Below the pieces are notes generated by a model that saw nothing but the letters and a program-made list of their open reading frames with translations, was not told the DNA's origin and searched no databases. 64,000 nucleotides of DNA from positions 930,001-994,000 of the forward strand of contig CAVVQV010000004.1 of the NCBI GenBank assembly GCA_963750495.1, read 5' to 3'. The position numbers and the translations under genes were made by a program. Shown here one piece after another: positions 1 through 8,407 of the stretch. Position 1 is the stretch's first letter. Each line of letters starts with the position of its first letter. The stretch comes from JANLYC01 sp963750495 (GTDB lineage Bacteria > Actinomycetota > Actinomycetes > Propionibacteriales > Nocardioidaceae).

Positions 1-1
1 G

Positions 2-274
2 AAGTCGACCGTCGTCGACCAGCAGGCTGCCAAGGCTGACGAGATGCAGGCACGCGCTCGTCAGGCGGAGGCAGAGGCAGCGACGAAGTCCGCGGAGGCC
101 CAACGACTGCAGACTGCCGCACACCAGCAGGCGTCACGCGTCGATGAGGCCCGCTCCGGCGTCGACGAGCACCTGTCAGAGGCTGATGCCCTGGATCCCC
201 GCATCCAGCAGGCTGAGGTCGATGAGGGCGCGACCCGTGACGACGGAACGGAAGTCCCGCCCCCACCGCGCTGA
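2..274 (+). CDS. C-terminal part of a coiled-coil hypothetical protein (truncated by window edge)
   Basis: The frame is open from the left edge to a TGA at 272-274, so the N-terminus lies outside the window. The visible 90 residues are rich in Ala, Glu, Gln and Arg in heptad-like order (for example QARARQAEAEAATKSAEAQRL), which indicates a long alpha-helical coiled coil, and end in a disordered acidic and Pro-rich tail. There is no membrane segment or catalytic motif. Small Ala/Glu-rich coiled-coil proteins of this look are common in actinobacteria and have no known function. It converges on the ArsR-type gene with a gap of about 30 bases. Confidence 0.6.
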   Translation, partial: KSTVVDQQAAKADEMQARARQAEAEAATKSAEAQRLQTAAHQQASRVDEARSGVDEHLSEADALDPRIQQAEVDEGATRDDGTEVPPPPR

Positions 275-303
275 CCGGATGATCCAGAGGGACGACGCGC
301 GGC

Positions 304-876
304 TCACGGCCGCGCCGGCACCGCGTGGGCGAAGAAGTACACGGACTCGCGCTGCTGCCCGTCGTCCTCGTCGATGGTGCGTCTGAACTCGGTGACCAGG
401 TCGCTGAGTCGCTCGGTCAGTTCGACCAGTTCTTCTGGCGTGAGCCGCAGCCATGACTCGGTGGCGTACGCCGCGCGGGTCCAGTCCGCGTCGTAGCTCG
501 CGCGCGCCTCGAACCACTGGTAGACGCGATCGACGTGGTGCGACAGGTTCTGCTGCTCCGCCGCCGCCGCGATCAGATCGCCATCGCCCCTGCTGGGCGG
601 GTCGACCACCGACCAGCGCAGCGACAGCGGGACCTGACGCCACCACCGCTCCCGACGGTCGCGGGCCAGCTCGGCGGCTTCCTCGATCAGGTCCGCCTTG
701 GCCAGCATCTTGAGGTGGTAGCTCACGTTGCCCACCAGCTGCCCGGTCCGATCCGCCAGCTGCGAGGCCGTCGCCGGTCCACCGGCGCCGAGCAGCTCGA
801 GCAGCCGTCGTCGGAGCGGGTGGTGAATGGCCGCGATCTTGGTGATATCGGCACGACGCTGCGTGACATCCGGCAT
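304..876 (-). CDS. ArsR-family winged-helix transcriptional regulator
   Basis: 190 residues. The N-terminal 90 form an ArsR/HTH_20 winged helix: a helix with HHPLRRRLLELL, then ATASQLADRTGQLVGNVSYHLKML as the DNA-recognition region and a basic wing ending near WWRQVP. The C-terminal half (residues 100-180) is a helical domain with an acidic LTPEELVELTERL segment, usual in actinobacterial members that respond to unknown ligands. The metal-binding ELCVCDL motif of classical ArsR/SmtB proteins is absent, so metal sensing is unlikely. It is a monocistronic gene facing away from a 450-base non-coding region with AT-rich palindromes that may be its own operator. Target genes are unknown. Confidence 0.85.
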   Translation of the reverse strand: MPDVTQRRADITKIAAIHHPLRRRLLELLGAGGPATASQLADRTGQLVGNVSYHLKMLAKADLIEEAAELARDRRERWWRQVPLSLRWSVVDPPSRGDGDLIAAAAEQQNLSHHVDRVYQWFEARASYDADWTRAAYATESWLRLTPEELVELTERLSDLVTEFRRTIDEDDGQQRESVYFFAHAVPARP

Positions 877-946
877 CGCGACAGTCTAGTTACGCAATGA
901 TTATTGTGCAATCGTTCTTGTGAGTTATACGTTCCGTGACTAAGGG

Positions 947-962
947 TCATCCGAACGGATGA
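947..962. promoter_or_regulatory. 16-base palindrome, candidate operator
   Basis: TCATCCG-AA-CGGATGA is a perfect 7-base inverted repeat with a 2-base centre, 70 bases upstream of the ArsR-type start. Winged-helix dimers bind sites of this geometry. Which protein uses it is inference; the nearby CGCAAT-GATT-ATTGTG dyad at 893-908 is an equal candidate for autoregulation. Confidence 0.3.
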
Positions 963-1153
963 GGGCAGGCGGGACCAATCGGATGGTTGTAACCCGAAGG
1001 CCTCTCGATCGTTGCACTGTCGCTGTCAGTATGGGATTCGCAACAGAGGGGTAGGAGGATGGACCGGCTCGACCTGGAGCTGTCGTGAAGAGACGCACGA
1101 TGCCCAGGGCCGGCACCGCTGCAACGTAAGAACTTCATAGGAACGACCAGCCT

Positions 1154-1307
1154 CTGTGGGCATATGTCTCCACAGTTGGCGGACTTTTTACCGCAGAACG
1201 GGAGAGACCGGGCTGCGGCACCATTTATTTGCTTCACGAGGACAGGTAATCCGGGTGAACTGCTGCCATGCTATGAGTGCGCGTGCGACGCGGTGTCGTG
1301 CGCTCAT
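1154..1307 (+). promoter_or_regulatory. Structured 5' leader of the GKTTAWE repeat gene (candidate regulatory RNA)
   Basis: Four consecutive stem-loops can be drawn. CTGTGG (1154-1159) pairs with CCACAG (1170-1175) and is followed by a T-run near 1184-1188, resembling an attenuator. CCGCAG (1191-1196) pairs with CTGCGG (1213-1218). TTCAC...GGA (1233-1242) pairs with TCC...GTGAA (1250-1259). ATGAG...CGTGCGAC (1273-1289) pairs with GTCGTGCG...CTCAT (1295-1307), ending ten bases before the AAGGA ribosome binding site. It does not match the GEMM (c-di-GMP) or ydaO (c-di-AMP) patterns as far as I can see. Function is unknown; the fold is drawn by eye. Confidence 0.35.
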
Positions 1308-1328
1308 CCTCACAGCAAGGATCCCCTC

Positions 1329-1577
1329 ATGTTCAACGTCTCTGTGCGCAAGATTCTCGTGTCCTCCGTCGCCATCGCTGCGGTTGGTGCGCTGTCATTC
1401 GGCGCTTCTTCCGAAGCATGGGGCGGCAAGACCACGGCGTGGGAAAGCCGTAGTCACCACTCCAACGCAGGCAAGACCACTGCTTGGGAAGCTCGCCACC
1501 ACTCTACGGCCGGCAAGACCACGGCCTGGGAGTTCCACGGCAAGCGGACCTCTGGCAAGACCACAGCCTGGGAGTAA
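1329..1577 (+). CDS. Secreted small protein with four GKTTAWE repeats (unrecognised family)
   Basis: 82 residues from the ATG at 1329, chosen because AAGGA (1317-1321) sits 7 bases upstream and the protein then opens with a classical signal peptide: basic VRK, a hydrophobic stretch ILVSSVAIAAVGALSF and a small-residue cleavage region GASSEAWG. The mature part is almost only four exact copies of GKTTAWE (DNA 1425-1445, 1470-1490, 1512-1532, 1554-1574) separated by 7-8 residue His/Arg/Ser-rich linkers SRSHHSNA, ARHHSTA and FHGKRTS; the last copy is the C-terminus. The copies use different synonymous codons, so the peptide rather than the DNA is conserved. The layout resembles a multi-copy peptide precursor or a repetitive surface ligand. 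The gene ends 45 bases before a GGDEF-EAL gene and is probably cotranscribed. I do not recognise the family. Confidence 0.8.
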   Translation: MFNVSVRKILVSSVAIAAVGALSFGASSEAWGGKTTAWESRSHHSNAGKTTAWEARHHSTAGKTTAWEFHGKRTSGKTTAWE

Positions 1578-1622
1578 GCCTGAGGTGACTCACGTCGCCG
1601 GTGCCTCGAACGGACCAGCGGC

Positions 1623-4373
1623 GTGACACCGTTCCACAAGCCAGCAACAGCGCGGGGCCTGCACATGGCCACCGCGCTGTTGGTGGGTTTGGCCATGGTC
1701 GCCGCAGCGACGGTACTGACCTGGTACCCCGCCGTCTCGGTCGAGAACGGCAACCGCGCAGCACTCCTGCTCGCCACCGCGCTCGTCGCGCTCCACATGC
1801 GCCCCCAACGCAGCGTCAAGGCCAGCAGCCACATCGAGAGCATCAACCTCGACGAGGTGCTGTTCGTCCCGGTGCTGCTCATGGTCGCGCCGTGGCAGAG
1901 CCTCATCGTGGCAAGCGTCGGCTCGCTCGCGGGAAGCTTCGCGGCCAAGCGCGGGGCGATGAAGACGATCTTCAACCTGGGCCAGATGGTCCTCGCGACC
2001 GCCGTGGCGATCTGGCTGGTGCGGGGGCTCGGCGGCACCCTGGGGCCGCATCCCGGTTTCCGGGACGCGGTGATCGGCATGGCGGGCGGTATCGCCGTCA
2101 CCGGCCTCACGGTCGTCTGTGTCCGGCTCGTGGTCGCCTACGACAGCGGCAAGTCACCCGTCCCGCTACTGCGTTCCATCATCGACATCGTGCCGTCATG
2201 GCTGGGTGCTGTCACGCTCGGCGGAGTGGCGGCGATCTCCGTCGGCGCAGCGCCGTTGTCCGCGGTGCTCATCGTCGGCCTGGTCATCTTCGTCGCCCGG
2301 GCCTACGCCCTGAGCGTCAGCGAGCTGAGCGCGCGTCGCCAGGCCGAGCTGCTCCAGCAAGCGATCGCGTCCTTGCGTGCCCACACCGATCCGGAGCTCG
2401 TGAAGAGTGACCTGATCAGCGCCGCCAAGGAGGTGCTGGGTGCAGGGGAAGCCGAAGTCGTGTCCGACGACGAGTCTGATCCGCTCCACTCCTACAGTGC
2501 GCCCCTGGTGCGCGGTCAGCGCCTCCGCGTCAGTCACCGACGCGGCATCGACCAGTGGGACGACCGCGACCGCGCAGCCCTGCTCGCCCTGGCCGGGGTA
2601 GCCGGCGACGTGCTGCGCAGCGCCGAGGTCATCGCGCGACTGCGCACCATCACGAACTCTCAGAGCGAAGGCGTCATCGCCCTCGACATGAGCGCGAAGA
2701 TCACCTTCGTCAACCCGGCGGCAGTGCAGATGCTCAACTCGACCGACGCGGACGACCTGATCGGGCTTCCGATCCAGGACAAGCTCACCTTGCGCCACCG
2801 GCGCAAGCCGATCGACTTCCCCAGCATGGTGGCCAAGCAGGTCATGACCCAGGACGCCGATGGCACGCTGGGGCCGCCGGACGGCGACACGCTCGACATC
2901 GCCTACAGCATCACGCCGCTGCGCGCAGAGGGCGCCCACGTCGGCGCCGTGCTGGTGCTTCGTGACGTGACCGAACGACGCGCCTTCCAGGACGAGCTGA
3001 CCCGGCGAGCCCTCCACGACGAGCTCACCGGTCTCCCGAACCGTCGGCTGCTGCTCGAGCGGCTCGACCACGCGATGGCCCGTACCGGGACCTCGGGCCT
3101 CAACCACGGTCTGCTCTTCCTCGACCTCGACCGGTTCAAGCTGGTCAACGACTCCTACGGCCACCTCATCGGCGACAAGCTGCTCATCCAGGTGTCCAAC
3201 CGGCTGCTGAGTGGCCTCTCGCCCGCTGACTCGGTGGCGCGACTGTCCGGCGACGAGTTCGTGATCCTCGTCGAGGACGCCAACGATCTCGACACGATGA
3301 CCCGGGTCGCCGAGCGGTTGCTCCACATCCTTCAGGAGCCGTTCGACGTCGACTCGCACCACATCTTCATGTCGGCGTCGATCGGTGTCGGCCTGACCCG
3401 CGAGGGCCAGGGTCGCGACGAGACGCTGGCGATGGTGGACGCAGCCGCCTACGCAGCCAAGGCCGCCGGTCGCAACTGCTATTGCGTCTCGACGGACGCC
3501 TCAGTCGACGAGACCCGTGCCCGGCTCGATCTCGAGGTCAGCCTTCGGCAGGGTCTCGACGAGAACGAGCTCGAGCTGCACTACCAGCCGATCGTCACCA
3601 CCGACGGCTCCGAAATCATCGGTGTGGAGGCGCTCGTTCGCTGGAGGTCACCGAAGCGCGGGATGCTCTCCCCGATGCAGTTCGTGCCGATCGCCGAGGA
3701 GACCGGTCTCATCGTGCCGATGGGCCGCTGGGTGCTCGAGGAGGCCTGCCGCCAGATGCGCGAGTGGACCGTCGCGCACCCAGAGCGCCGCGCGCTCAGC
3801 GTGGCCGTCAACCTGTCTGCACTCCAGTTCGCCCAGCACCGGCTCCCCGAGGACGTCGCGGCCACCCTGGAAGCCACCGGCCTCCCGGCATCGCAGCTCA
3901 CGCTCGAGATCACCGAGACCGTCCTGATGACCGACACCTCGTCGACGCGCGCGACCCTGGACGCCTTGCACGAGCTGGGTGTCCGGGTCGCCATCGACGA
4001 CTTCGGTACGGGCTACTCGTCGCTGTCCTACCTCAAGAAGTTCGCGATCGACGTCGTCAAGCTCGACCGCACGTTCATCGAAGGTCTCGTCACCGACCCG
4101 GTCGACCGCGAGATCGCGAGTGCAGTCATCCGGATGTCGTCCGCGCTCGGCATCCGCATCGTTGCCGAGGGCGTCGAGACCGACTCGCAGCGCCGCATGC
4201 TCGTCCAGCTCGGCTGTCCGCTCATGCAGGGCTTCCTGACCGCTCGGCCCCTGCCTTCCGATGACTTCCGTGCCTTCTGGGACAACAACCAGCTCACCGC
4301 GGTCCTCAGCTCCGAGGACTCCAACGTGGCCGACCTGCTGCACCACCGGTCGCTCCGCCAGCACAACAGCTGA
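1623..4373 (+). CDS. Membrane-bound PAS-GGDEF-EAL c-di-GMP enzyme
   Basis: 916 residues from a GTG start. The first ~230 residues hold about seven hydrophobic segments forming a membrane sensor; next comes a linker, a PAS domain (~330-460, with NSQSEGVIALDMSAKITFVN), a GGDEF domain whose active site reads SGDEF (542-546), and an EAL domain with EALVRW (669-674), NLS, LEITET, DDFGTGYSS (D792, D793), VVKLDR and AEGVE all present. Diguanylate cyclases tolerate Ser in the first GGDEF position, and the EAL metal ligands are intact, so both synthesis and hydrolysis of c-di-GMP are possible. It starts 45 bases after the GKTTAWE repeat gene, suggesting that the exported peptide and this sensor belong to one unit. 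Confidence 0.92.
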   Translation: MTPFHKPATARGLHMATALLVGLAMVAAATVLTWYPAVSVENGNRAALLLATALVALHMRPQRSVKASSHIESINLDEVLFVPVLLMVAPWQSLIVASVGSLAGSFAAKRGAMKTIFNLGQMVLATAVAIWLVRGLGGTLGPHPGFRDAVIGMAGGIAVTGLTVVCVRLVVAYDSGKSPVPLLRSIIDIVPSWLGAVTLGGVAAISVGAAPLSAVLIVGLVIFVARAYALSVSELSARRQAELLQQAIASLRAHTDPELVKSDLISAAKEVLGAGEAEVVSDDESDPLHSYSAPLVRGQRLRVSHRRGIDQWDDRDRAALLALAGVAGDVLRSAEVIARLRTITNSQSEGVIALDMSAKITFVNPAAVQMLNSTDADDLIGLPIQDKLTLRHRRKPIDFPSMVAKQVMTQDADGTLGPPDGDTLDIAYSITPLRAEGAHVGAVLVLRDVTERRAFQDELTRRALHDELTGLPNRRLLLERLDHAMARTGTSGLNHGLLFLDLDRFKLVNDSYGHLIGDKLLIQVSNRLLSGLSPADSVARLSGDEFVILVEDANDLDTMTRVAERLLHILQEPFDVDSHHIFMSASIGVGLTREGQGRDETLAMVDAAAYAAKAAGRNCYCVSTDASVDETRARLDLEVSLRQGLDENELELHYQPIVTTDGSEIIGVEALVRWRSPKRGMLSPMQFVPIAEETGLIVPMGRWVLEEACRQMREWTVAHPERRALSVAVNLSALQFAQHRLPEDVAATLEATGLPASQLTLEITETVLMTDTSSTRATLDALHELGVRVAIDDFGTGYSSLSYLKKFAIDVVKLDRTFIEGLVTDPVDREIASAVIRMSSALGIRIVAEGVETDSQRRMLVQLGCPLMQGFLTARPLPSDDFRAFWDNNQLTAVLSSEDSNVADLLHHRSLRQHNS

Positions 4374-4531
4374 CGGCACCCACCCGAGACCAGGACCCAG
4401 CCGTCCACAGGCTGACCGGTCGCCTGCCCTTGCCCACAACCGCAACGCGCCCGCTCGCTCACGCAGGCGCACCTGCCTAGCGTCGGCCATCGCTGCCAAC
4501 GGTTGGCAGCCTTGCGACGAACGGCTGACCC

Positions 4532-5206
4532 ATGACGCTTGCCCGCCTGCCCCTCCCATCCCTCCGCACCCGACTCCCCCGCCGCGGCACCGTCGTCGTC
4601 GGCGGCTGCCTCCTCGTGCTCGCCGGTATGACGCCCGCGCTGGCCGACACCCAAGCCGCAGCAGCAGCACCCATGCACCAGGCTGCTGCAGCCGGCACCA
4701 CCACCACGACGACAGTCACGGATCCCGACGACGTCGACGGTCGCTTCGACATCGCCTCGGTGGAGCACGTGGTCAGTGCAGCCGACCGCGACCACGTATG
4801 GATGCGCTACACGGTGACGACGTACCCGTCGTGGGTCGAGGCGCGACTGGACCGCCGCTGGCGCACCTTCGTCCTCGAGCTCAACCGCGACGGCGAGCGG
4901 GGCTCCGAGGTCAACGTCACGGTTTCGAAGCGGGACGGCCACATCGTGGCGGAGCTGATCTCGAACGCCACCCGGGAGGTGATCCGTCCGGTGCGGGTCT
5001 CCCGACCGGACGCCGCCTCCTTTACGATCAGCGGCCCACGCCGACTGCTGGGGGCAAGGTCCTACTTCTGGACCAGCAACTTCCACGCGGACGCACCGCA
5101 CACACTCTGCGGACGCCAGGGCGGCTACCCGATCACCTGTCAGGACTCGGTCCCGAACACCGGCTGGATCCGACTCAGCAGGCCGGCATGGCCGACCACC
5201 CGGTGA
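4532..5206 (+). CDS. Secreted hypothetical protein
   Basis: 224 residues. An N-terminal signal peptide is visible: basic LRTRLPRRG, hydrophobic TVVVGGCLLVLAGM and cleavage near PALADTQA. An Ala/Thr-rich linker follows, then a compact region from about residue 65 (DVDGRFDIASVEHV) with beta-strand-like alternation such as VWMRYTVTTYPSWV and TFVLELNRDG, and two cysteines in LCGRQGGYPITC that could form a disulfide. The fold reads like an extracellular beta-sandwich domain. The stop is 12 bases from the convergent small membrane gene. Family unknown. Confidence 0.7.
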   Translation: MTLARLPLPSLRTRLPRRGTVVVGGCLLVLAGMTPALADTQAAAAAPMHQAAAAGTTTTTTVTDPDDVDGRFDIASVEHVVSAADRDHVWMRYTVTTYPSWVEARLDRRWRTFVLELNRDGERGSEVNVTVSKRDGHIVAELISNATREVIRPVRVSRPDAASFTISGPRRLLGARSYFWTSNFHADAPHTLCGRQGGYPITCQDSVPNTGWIRLSRPAWPTTR

Positions 5207-5218
5207 GGGGCCGGGACA

Positions 5219-5491
5219 TCAGCGTCGGACCAGCACGAACGTCCCGACCGCCGTGGGCAGCAACCCGCACACGAGCCAGGGCGTGAGCCACGACAGCTGG
5301 TTGATGAAGCGGACTCCGACGATGGCGGCGGTCCCCACGATCGCCGCCATCACCAAGATGCCGACCTGGGCGCCCTTGCGGGTCTGGTCGATGGTGAGCA
5401 ACGCGCCCGCGACCATTCCGATGGCCCAGACGAAGGCCGTCGTCAGGGTCAGCGCCGAGGCGACCCAGCGCTGTACGCGGATGAGCTCCAC
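5219..5491 (-). CDS. Small three-helix membrane protein
   Basis: 90 residues with three clear hydrophobic segments (WVASALTLTTAFVWAIGMVA, VGILVMAAIVGTAAIVGVRF and LTPWLVCGLLPTAVGTFVLV) and a short basic C-terminus LVRR. No recognised domain. It lies 28 bases upstream of the DUF1501 stop on the opposite side and is oriented the same way, so it may be read through from that operon. Function unknown. Confidence 0.6.
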   Translation of the reverse strand: MELIRVQRWVASALTLTTAFVWAIGMVAGALLTIDQTRKGAQVGILVMAAIVGTAAIVGVRFINQLSWLTPWLVCGLLPTAVGTFVLVRR

Positions 5492-5519
5492 GGCAGCAGT
5501 CTACGGAACGACCACGGGC

Positions 5520-6875
5520 TCACAGAGTCGTCATCAGGCCCAGCGGGTCATAGCTCAAGCCCGGGAAGACTCCGGTCACCGAGCGGTTGAGCCGGCTGAC
5601 GACCACCTCGCCCAGCACGTTGCGATAGTCGGTGGTCACGGCCAGGTCCCCGTCAGCCAGGCTGTTCGCATCCAGTCCCGGCCAGGTTCCGTAGTACTGG
5701 CCACCTTTGACCCCGCCACCCGCCAGCAGCATCATGTTGCCCCAGCCGTGATCGAGCCCCCCACCACCGTTCACGGCCGCGCGGCGGCCGAACTCGCTGA
5801 TCGTCACGACCGTGACCCGATCGCCCAGATCGGCGACGTCGGTCAGGAAGGCGGACAGGGCCGAGGCGAAGCCCGTGAGCATCGATTGCATGTCGCCCCA
5901 GTCCAGCGTGCCGAGGCCCGTGTGCATGTCCCAGCTTCCGTAGTCGATGGCGACGACCTCGGTCCCGACGTCGGCACGGATCAGCTGGGCGGTGCTCGCG
6001 AGCGCCTCGCCGAGATCACGGCCACGCCAGTCGGTCGGATAAGCCGCGCCGTTGTGCGGGACGTATGTCTGTCGCGCCGTGGGGGCCAGTTGGTCCACCG
6101 TGGCAAGCGCCGCCCGTGCGGCGGGGCCCAGAGCGCCTGCTCCGCGGCCCCAGACCGTGTCGAGCTGCGTGCGCCGACGGGCCTGCCAGGTGGCGTCGTC
6201 CCACTTCGGGTTCGCCCCGGCGAGCACGAGATCCTTCATGCTCTGGGTGGCAAGAACCGGCGCCGGACCGGTCATCGCGGTCGGCACGATCGCGGAGCCG
6301 AACTGCACCGCCTCGGCCGGGAAGCTGTCGCCGTCCAGACCGATGGCGCGGTTGATCCAGCCGCGGCGCACACTCGAGCCGGGATCGGCGTCCTCGACCT
6401 CCTCCATCGCCGAGAAGTGCGACCGGTTCGGTACCGCGAGCCCGGTCGCCTGGACCGCGGCCATCCGGTTCGCCTGCCAGACGGGGAGCAGCGGCGTGAG
6501 ACTCGGATGCAGGCCGAACATGCTGTCAGCGGCCAGCAGCTTGCCGGAAGGTACGGCAATCGACTTCCGCAGCGTCGCGTAGGCCGGGTCTCCGTGTGGC
6601 ACGACGACACTCATGCCGTCGACGCCACCGCGCAGGCTGATCACCACGACGACGTTGCTGCCCGTCGTAGCCCCGAAAACCGCTTGCCGGAACACACCAC
6701 CGAAGACCGAGTGCGCCATCCCGAGCCCGACGCCGCCGGCCAGGCCTGCCAGCACGCGGCGTCGCGAGACGGTCGCGGCCCGGTGGAACTCCCGACAGGA
6801 CTCGTGCGCGAGTCCTGCATCGGGATCGACGGCGGAGAGCTCGTCGGCGGGGCTCGCAGTGCTCAGCGGCTTCAT
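5520..6875 (-). CDS. DUF1501 exported protein
   Basis: 451 residues. The start is the ATG at 6875, which overlaps the DUF1800 stop by four bases (ATGA), although the frame stays open much further upstream. A twin-arginine signal is visible near residues 35-60 (VSRRRVLAGLAGGVGLG). Family hallmarks are VVVISLRGGVDGMSVVVPHGDPAY, the sulfatase-like DYGSWDMHTGLG and TVVTISEFGRRAAVNGGGGLDHG with conserved Asp and His residues. DUF1501 proteins are distant alkaline-phosphatase/sulfatase-superfamily members, almost always encoded next to DUF1800 proteins. Their substrate is not established. The pair is translationally coupled. Confidence 0.9.
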   Translation of the reverse strand: MKPLSTASPADELSAVDPDAGLAHESCREFHRAATVSRRRVLAGLAGGVGLGMAHSVFGGVFRQAVFGATTGSNVVVVISLRGGVDGMSVVVPHGDPAYATLRKSIAVPSGKLLAADSMFGLHPSLTPLLPVWQANRMAAVQATGLAVPNRSHFSAMEEVEDADPGSSVRRGWINRAIGLDGDSFPAEAVQFGSAIVPTAMTGPAPVLATQSMKDLVLAGANPKWDDATWQARRRTQLDTVWGRGAGALGPAARAALATVDQLAPTARQTYVPHNGAAYPTDWRGRDLGEALASTAQLIRADVGTEVVAIDYGSWDMHTGLGTLDWGDMQSMLTGFASALSAFLTDVADLGDRVTVVTISEFGRRAAVNGGGGLDHGWGNMMLLAGGGVKGGQYYGTWPGLDANSLADGDLAVTTDYRNVLGEVVVSRLNRSVTGVFPGLSYDPLGLMTTL

Positions 6876-8365
6876 CGGTTCAGGTGCTCCGGGGTGTCGA
6901 GGATCGCGGTGAGGAGGCGCGGCATCATCCAGCTCACTAGCTGGTGCTGGTCGTCGACCATCTCGCCGCGTCGACAGCCGGTCGCCTGGCAGGCCGCCGT
7001 CAGCAGTCGTTCCGTCGAGCCGCGACCGAGCAACACCCGGCACAGGTGGTCGACGAAGGCGTCGAAACGCAGCCGCTCGGTGGGCAGCCAGGACTTGCGG
7101 CTGCGGTAGCGGACCGAGCCTTTCTCGCCGCTCCAGCCACCGGAGAGCGAGTAGTGCATGTCGAGCGAGTTGAGGATGCGGCTGGCCGACGCCCAGGCGG
7201 CATTGTGCTGCGGGAGCCCGTCCGGCCGCGGCCACTGGAACGGGTACTGGCCCTGGCACATCCAGATCTGGCTCCGCGCGAACTGACCACCGGACGCCGT
7301 CGGCTTGCGCGCTTGCACCTCGAGCACGCGCACGGTGGCGACGAAGTCCTCGATCGGGTTGCGTACCTTCGCCCCCTGCGACGCGGCGAACTCCGGGTGC
7401 GCAACGAGCGCGCGCAGGGTGGCGGAGATGTCGGTGCCGCTGGCGCGGAAACGCTTGGCGAGGTGGTTGATCAGCTGTGGCGACGGGTCCTCGGAGACGA
7501 AACGAAGGGCTAGCTTGGTCGCGATCGTGCGGGCGGTCGCCGGATGGTGGGCGAGGTAGCGCAGGTACTCCTCGGCGACCTTCCGACCGTCCTGCTGGGC
7601 GTTGGCGTGGCTGAAGCCCAGCACCTTGACCCGTCCCGTGGCGTGGGTGGCCTTCTGGTACGACGCGTGCCAGTCCTGCCACACCGCCACCGTGTACCCG
7701 GTGAGGATCCGTGCCGAGTCCTTGACCATGTCCTCGGTGTAGCCGGCGTCGCGACCGACGGTGTGCAGCTCGAGCAGCTCACGGCCCTGGTTCTCGTTCG
7801 GCGAGTCCTTCGTCGACTCGAAGTTGCTCAGGTACAGCCGCATCGAGGGGTGCAGGCTCGCGGCCACCAGCAGCTCGTCGAAGCGCCCGAGCGCCATCCG
7901 TCGGAGCATCGCGTCGTACTGGTTGCGGTAGCACCAGGCCAGGTCGTGGATCGCCGGGACGTGGAGGTGGTTGGACCAGAAGTCGGTCATCACCTCCTGC
8001 AGCTGCCGGGTCGAGCCGGTGCGGCGCAGCAGACTCCAGTTCGCCAGGTCGACGGCGTACTCCCAGGCGGACTTGTCCCCGGCGAAGACGTGCTGCCACT
8101 TCTGGTTGGCTCCCCGCATGCGATCGGGCCACCAGGCGTCGACCGCCCGCATGCGCGGATCGGGAATCGACGTGGGGTGGAGCTGGCGGTGAAACCACGC
8201 CAGCGCCCCGCCGTCATGGCGCAGCTGCTCGAAGGTGGTCGGTGAGAAGCCCCAGGACATCCGGTTCATGACGTGCCGGGCGAACCCGCTGGGCACCGGG
8301 GTCCGCCGGTACGGACGCACGGCCGCAGCGGCGGCGGGGGCGAGCACGGCAGACATGATGACCAA
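6872..8365 (-). CDS. DUF1800 protein
   Basis: 497 residues. After a short Ala-rich, weakly hydrophobic N-terminus come the DUF1800 signatures: HVMNRMSWGF, MTDFWSNHLHVP, NFESTKDSPNENQGRELLELHTVG and EVMTDFW-type helices, followed by the conserved C-terminal ...GMPQ/WP-like segment YPFQWPRPDGLPQH. It is predominantly helical. It is the first gene of a two-gene operon with DUF1501 (4-base overlap). Such pairs are widespread in planctomycetes and some actinobacteria and are presumed to act outside the cytoplasm, but no biochemical role is known. An alternative start at the fourth codon (ATG) is possible. Confidence 0.88.
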   Translation of the reverse strand: MVIMSAVLAPAAAAAVRPYRRTPVPSGFARHVMNRMSWGFSPTTFEQLRHDGGALAWFHRQLHPTSIPDPRMRAVDAWWPDRMRGANQKWQHVFAGDKSAWEYAVDLANWSLLRRTGSTRQLQEVMTDFWSNHLHVPAIHDLAWCYRNQYDAMLRRMALGRFDELLVAASLHPSMRLYLSNFESTKDSPNENQGRELLELHTVGRDAGYTEDMVKDSARILTGYTVAVWQDWHASYQKATHATGRVKVLGFSHANAQQDGRKVAEEYLRYLAHHPATARTIATKLALRFVSEDPSPQLINHLAKRFRASGTDISATLRALVAHPEFAASQGAKVRNPIEDFVATVRVLEVQARKPTASGGQFARSQIWMCQGQYPFQWPRPDGLPQHNAAWASASRILNSLDMHYSLSGGWSGEKGSVRYRSRKSWLPTERLRFDAFVDHLCRVLLGRGSTERLLTAACQATGCRRGEMVDDQHQLVSWMMPRLLTAILDTPEHLNR

Positions 8366-8407
8366 TAGTGACTGATTGACTACTTTATGTAAGGCGAATG
8401 CGGAAAG

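Larger units (their letters stand above)
877..1328. other. 452-base non-coding region between the ArsR gene and the GKTTAWE repeat gene
   Basis: No convincing gene is present; the open frame running into the repeat gene from 1164 lacks a ribosome binding site and has no protein-like composition upstream of 1329. The left end (893-962) is AT-rich and holds small dyads: CGCAAT-GATT-ATTGTG at 893-908 and TCATCCG-AA-CGGATGA at 947-962. The right end (1154-1307) holds a run of potential RNA stem-loops described separately. It is much less GC-rich than its surroundings, as expected for a regulatory region serving two divergent transcripts. Confidence 0.7.

Noticed and set aside
1164..1328. N-terminal extension of the GKTTAWE protein
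   Set aside because: No ribosome site; the extension lacks protein-like composition, while the ATG at 1329 gives a signal peptide and a good AAGGA site.
5253..7109. Long open frame antisense to the DUF1501 gene
   Set aside because: Antisense shadow of a high-GC gene; low-complexity Arg/Gly/Ala sequence without any family motif.
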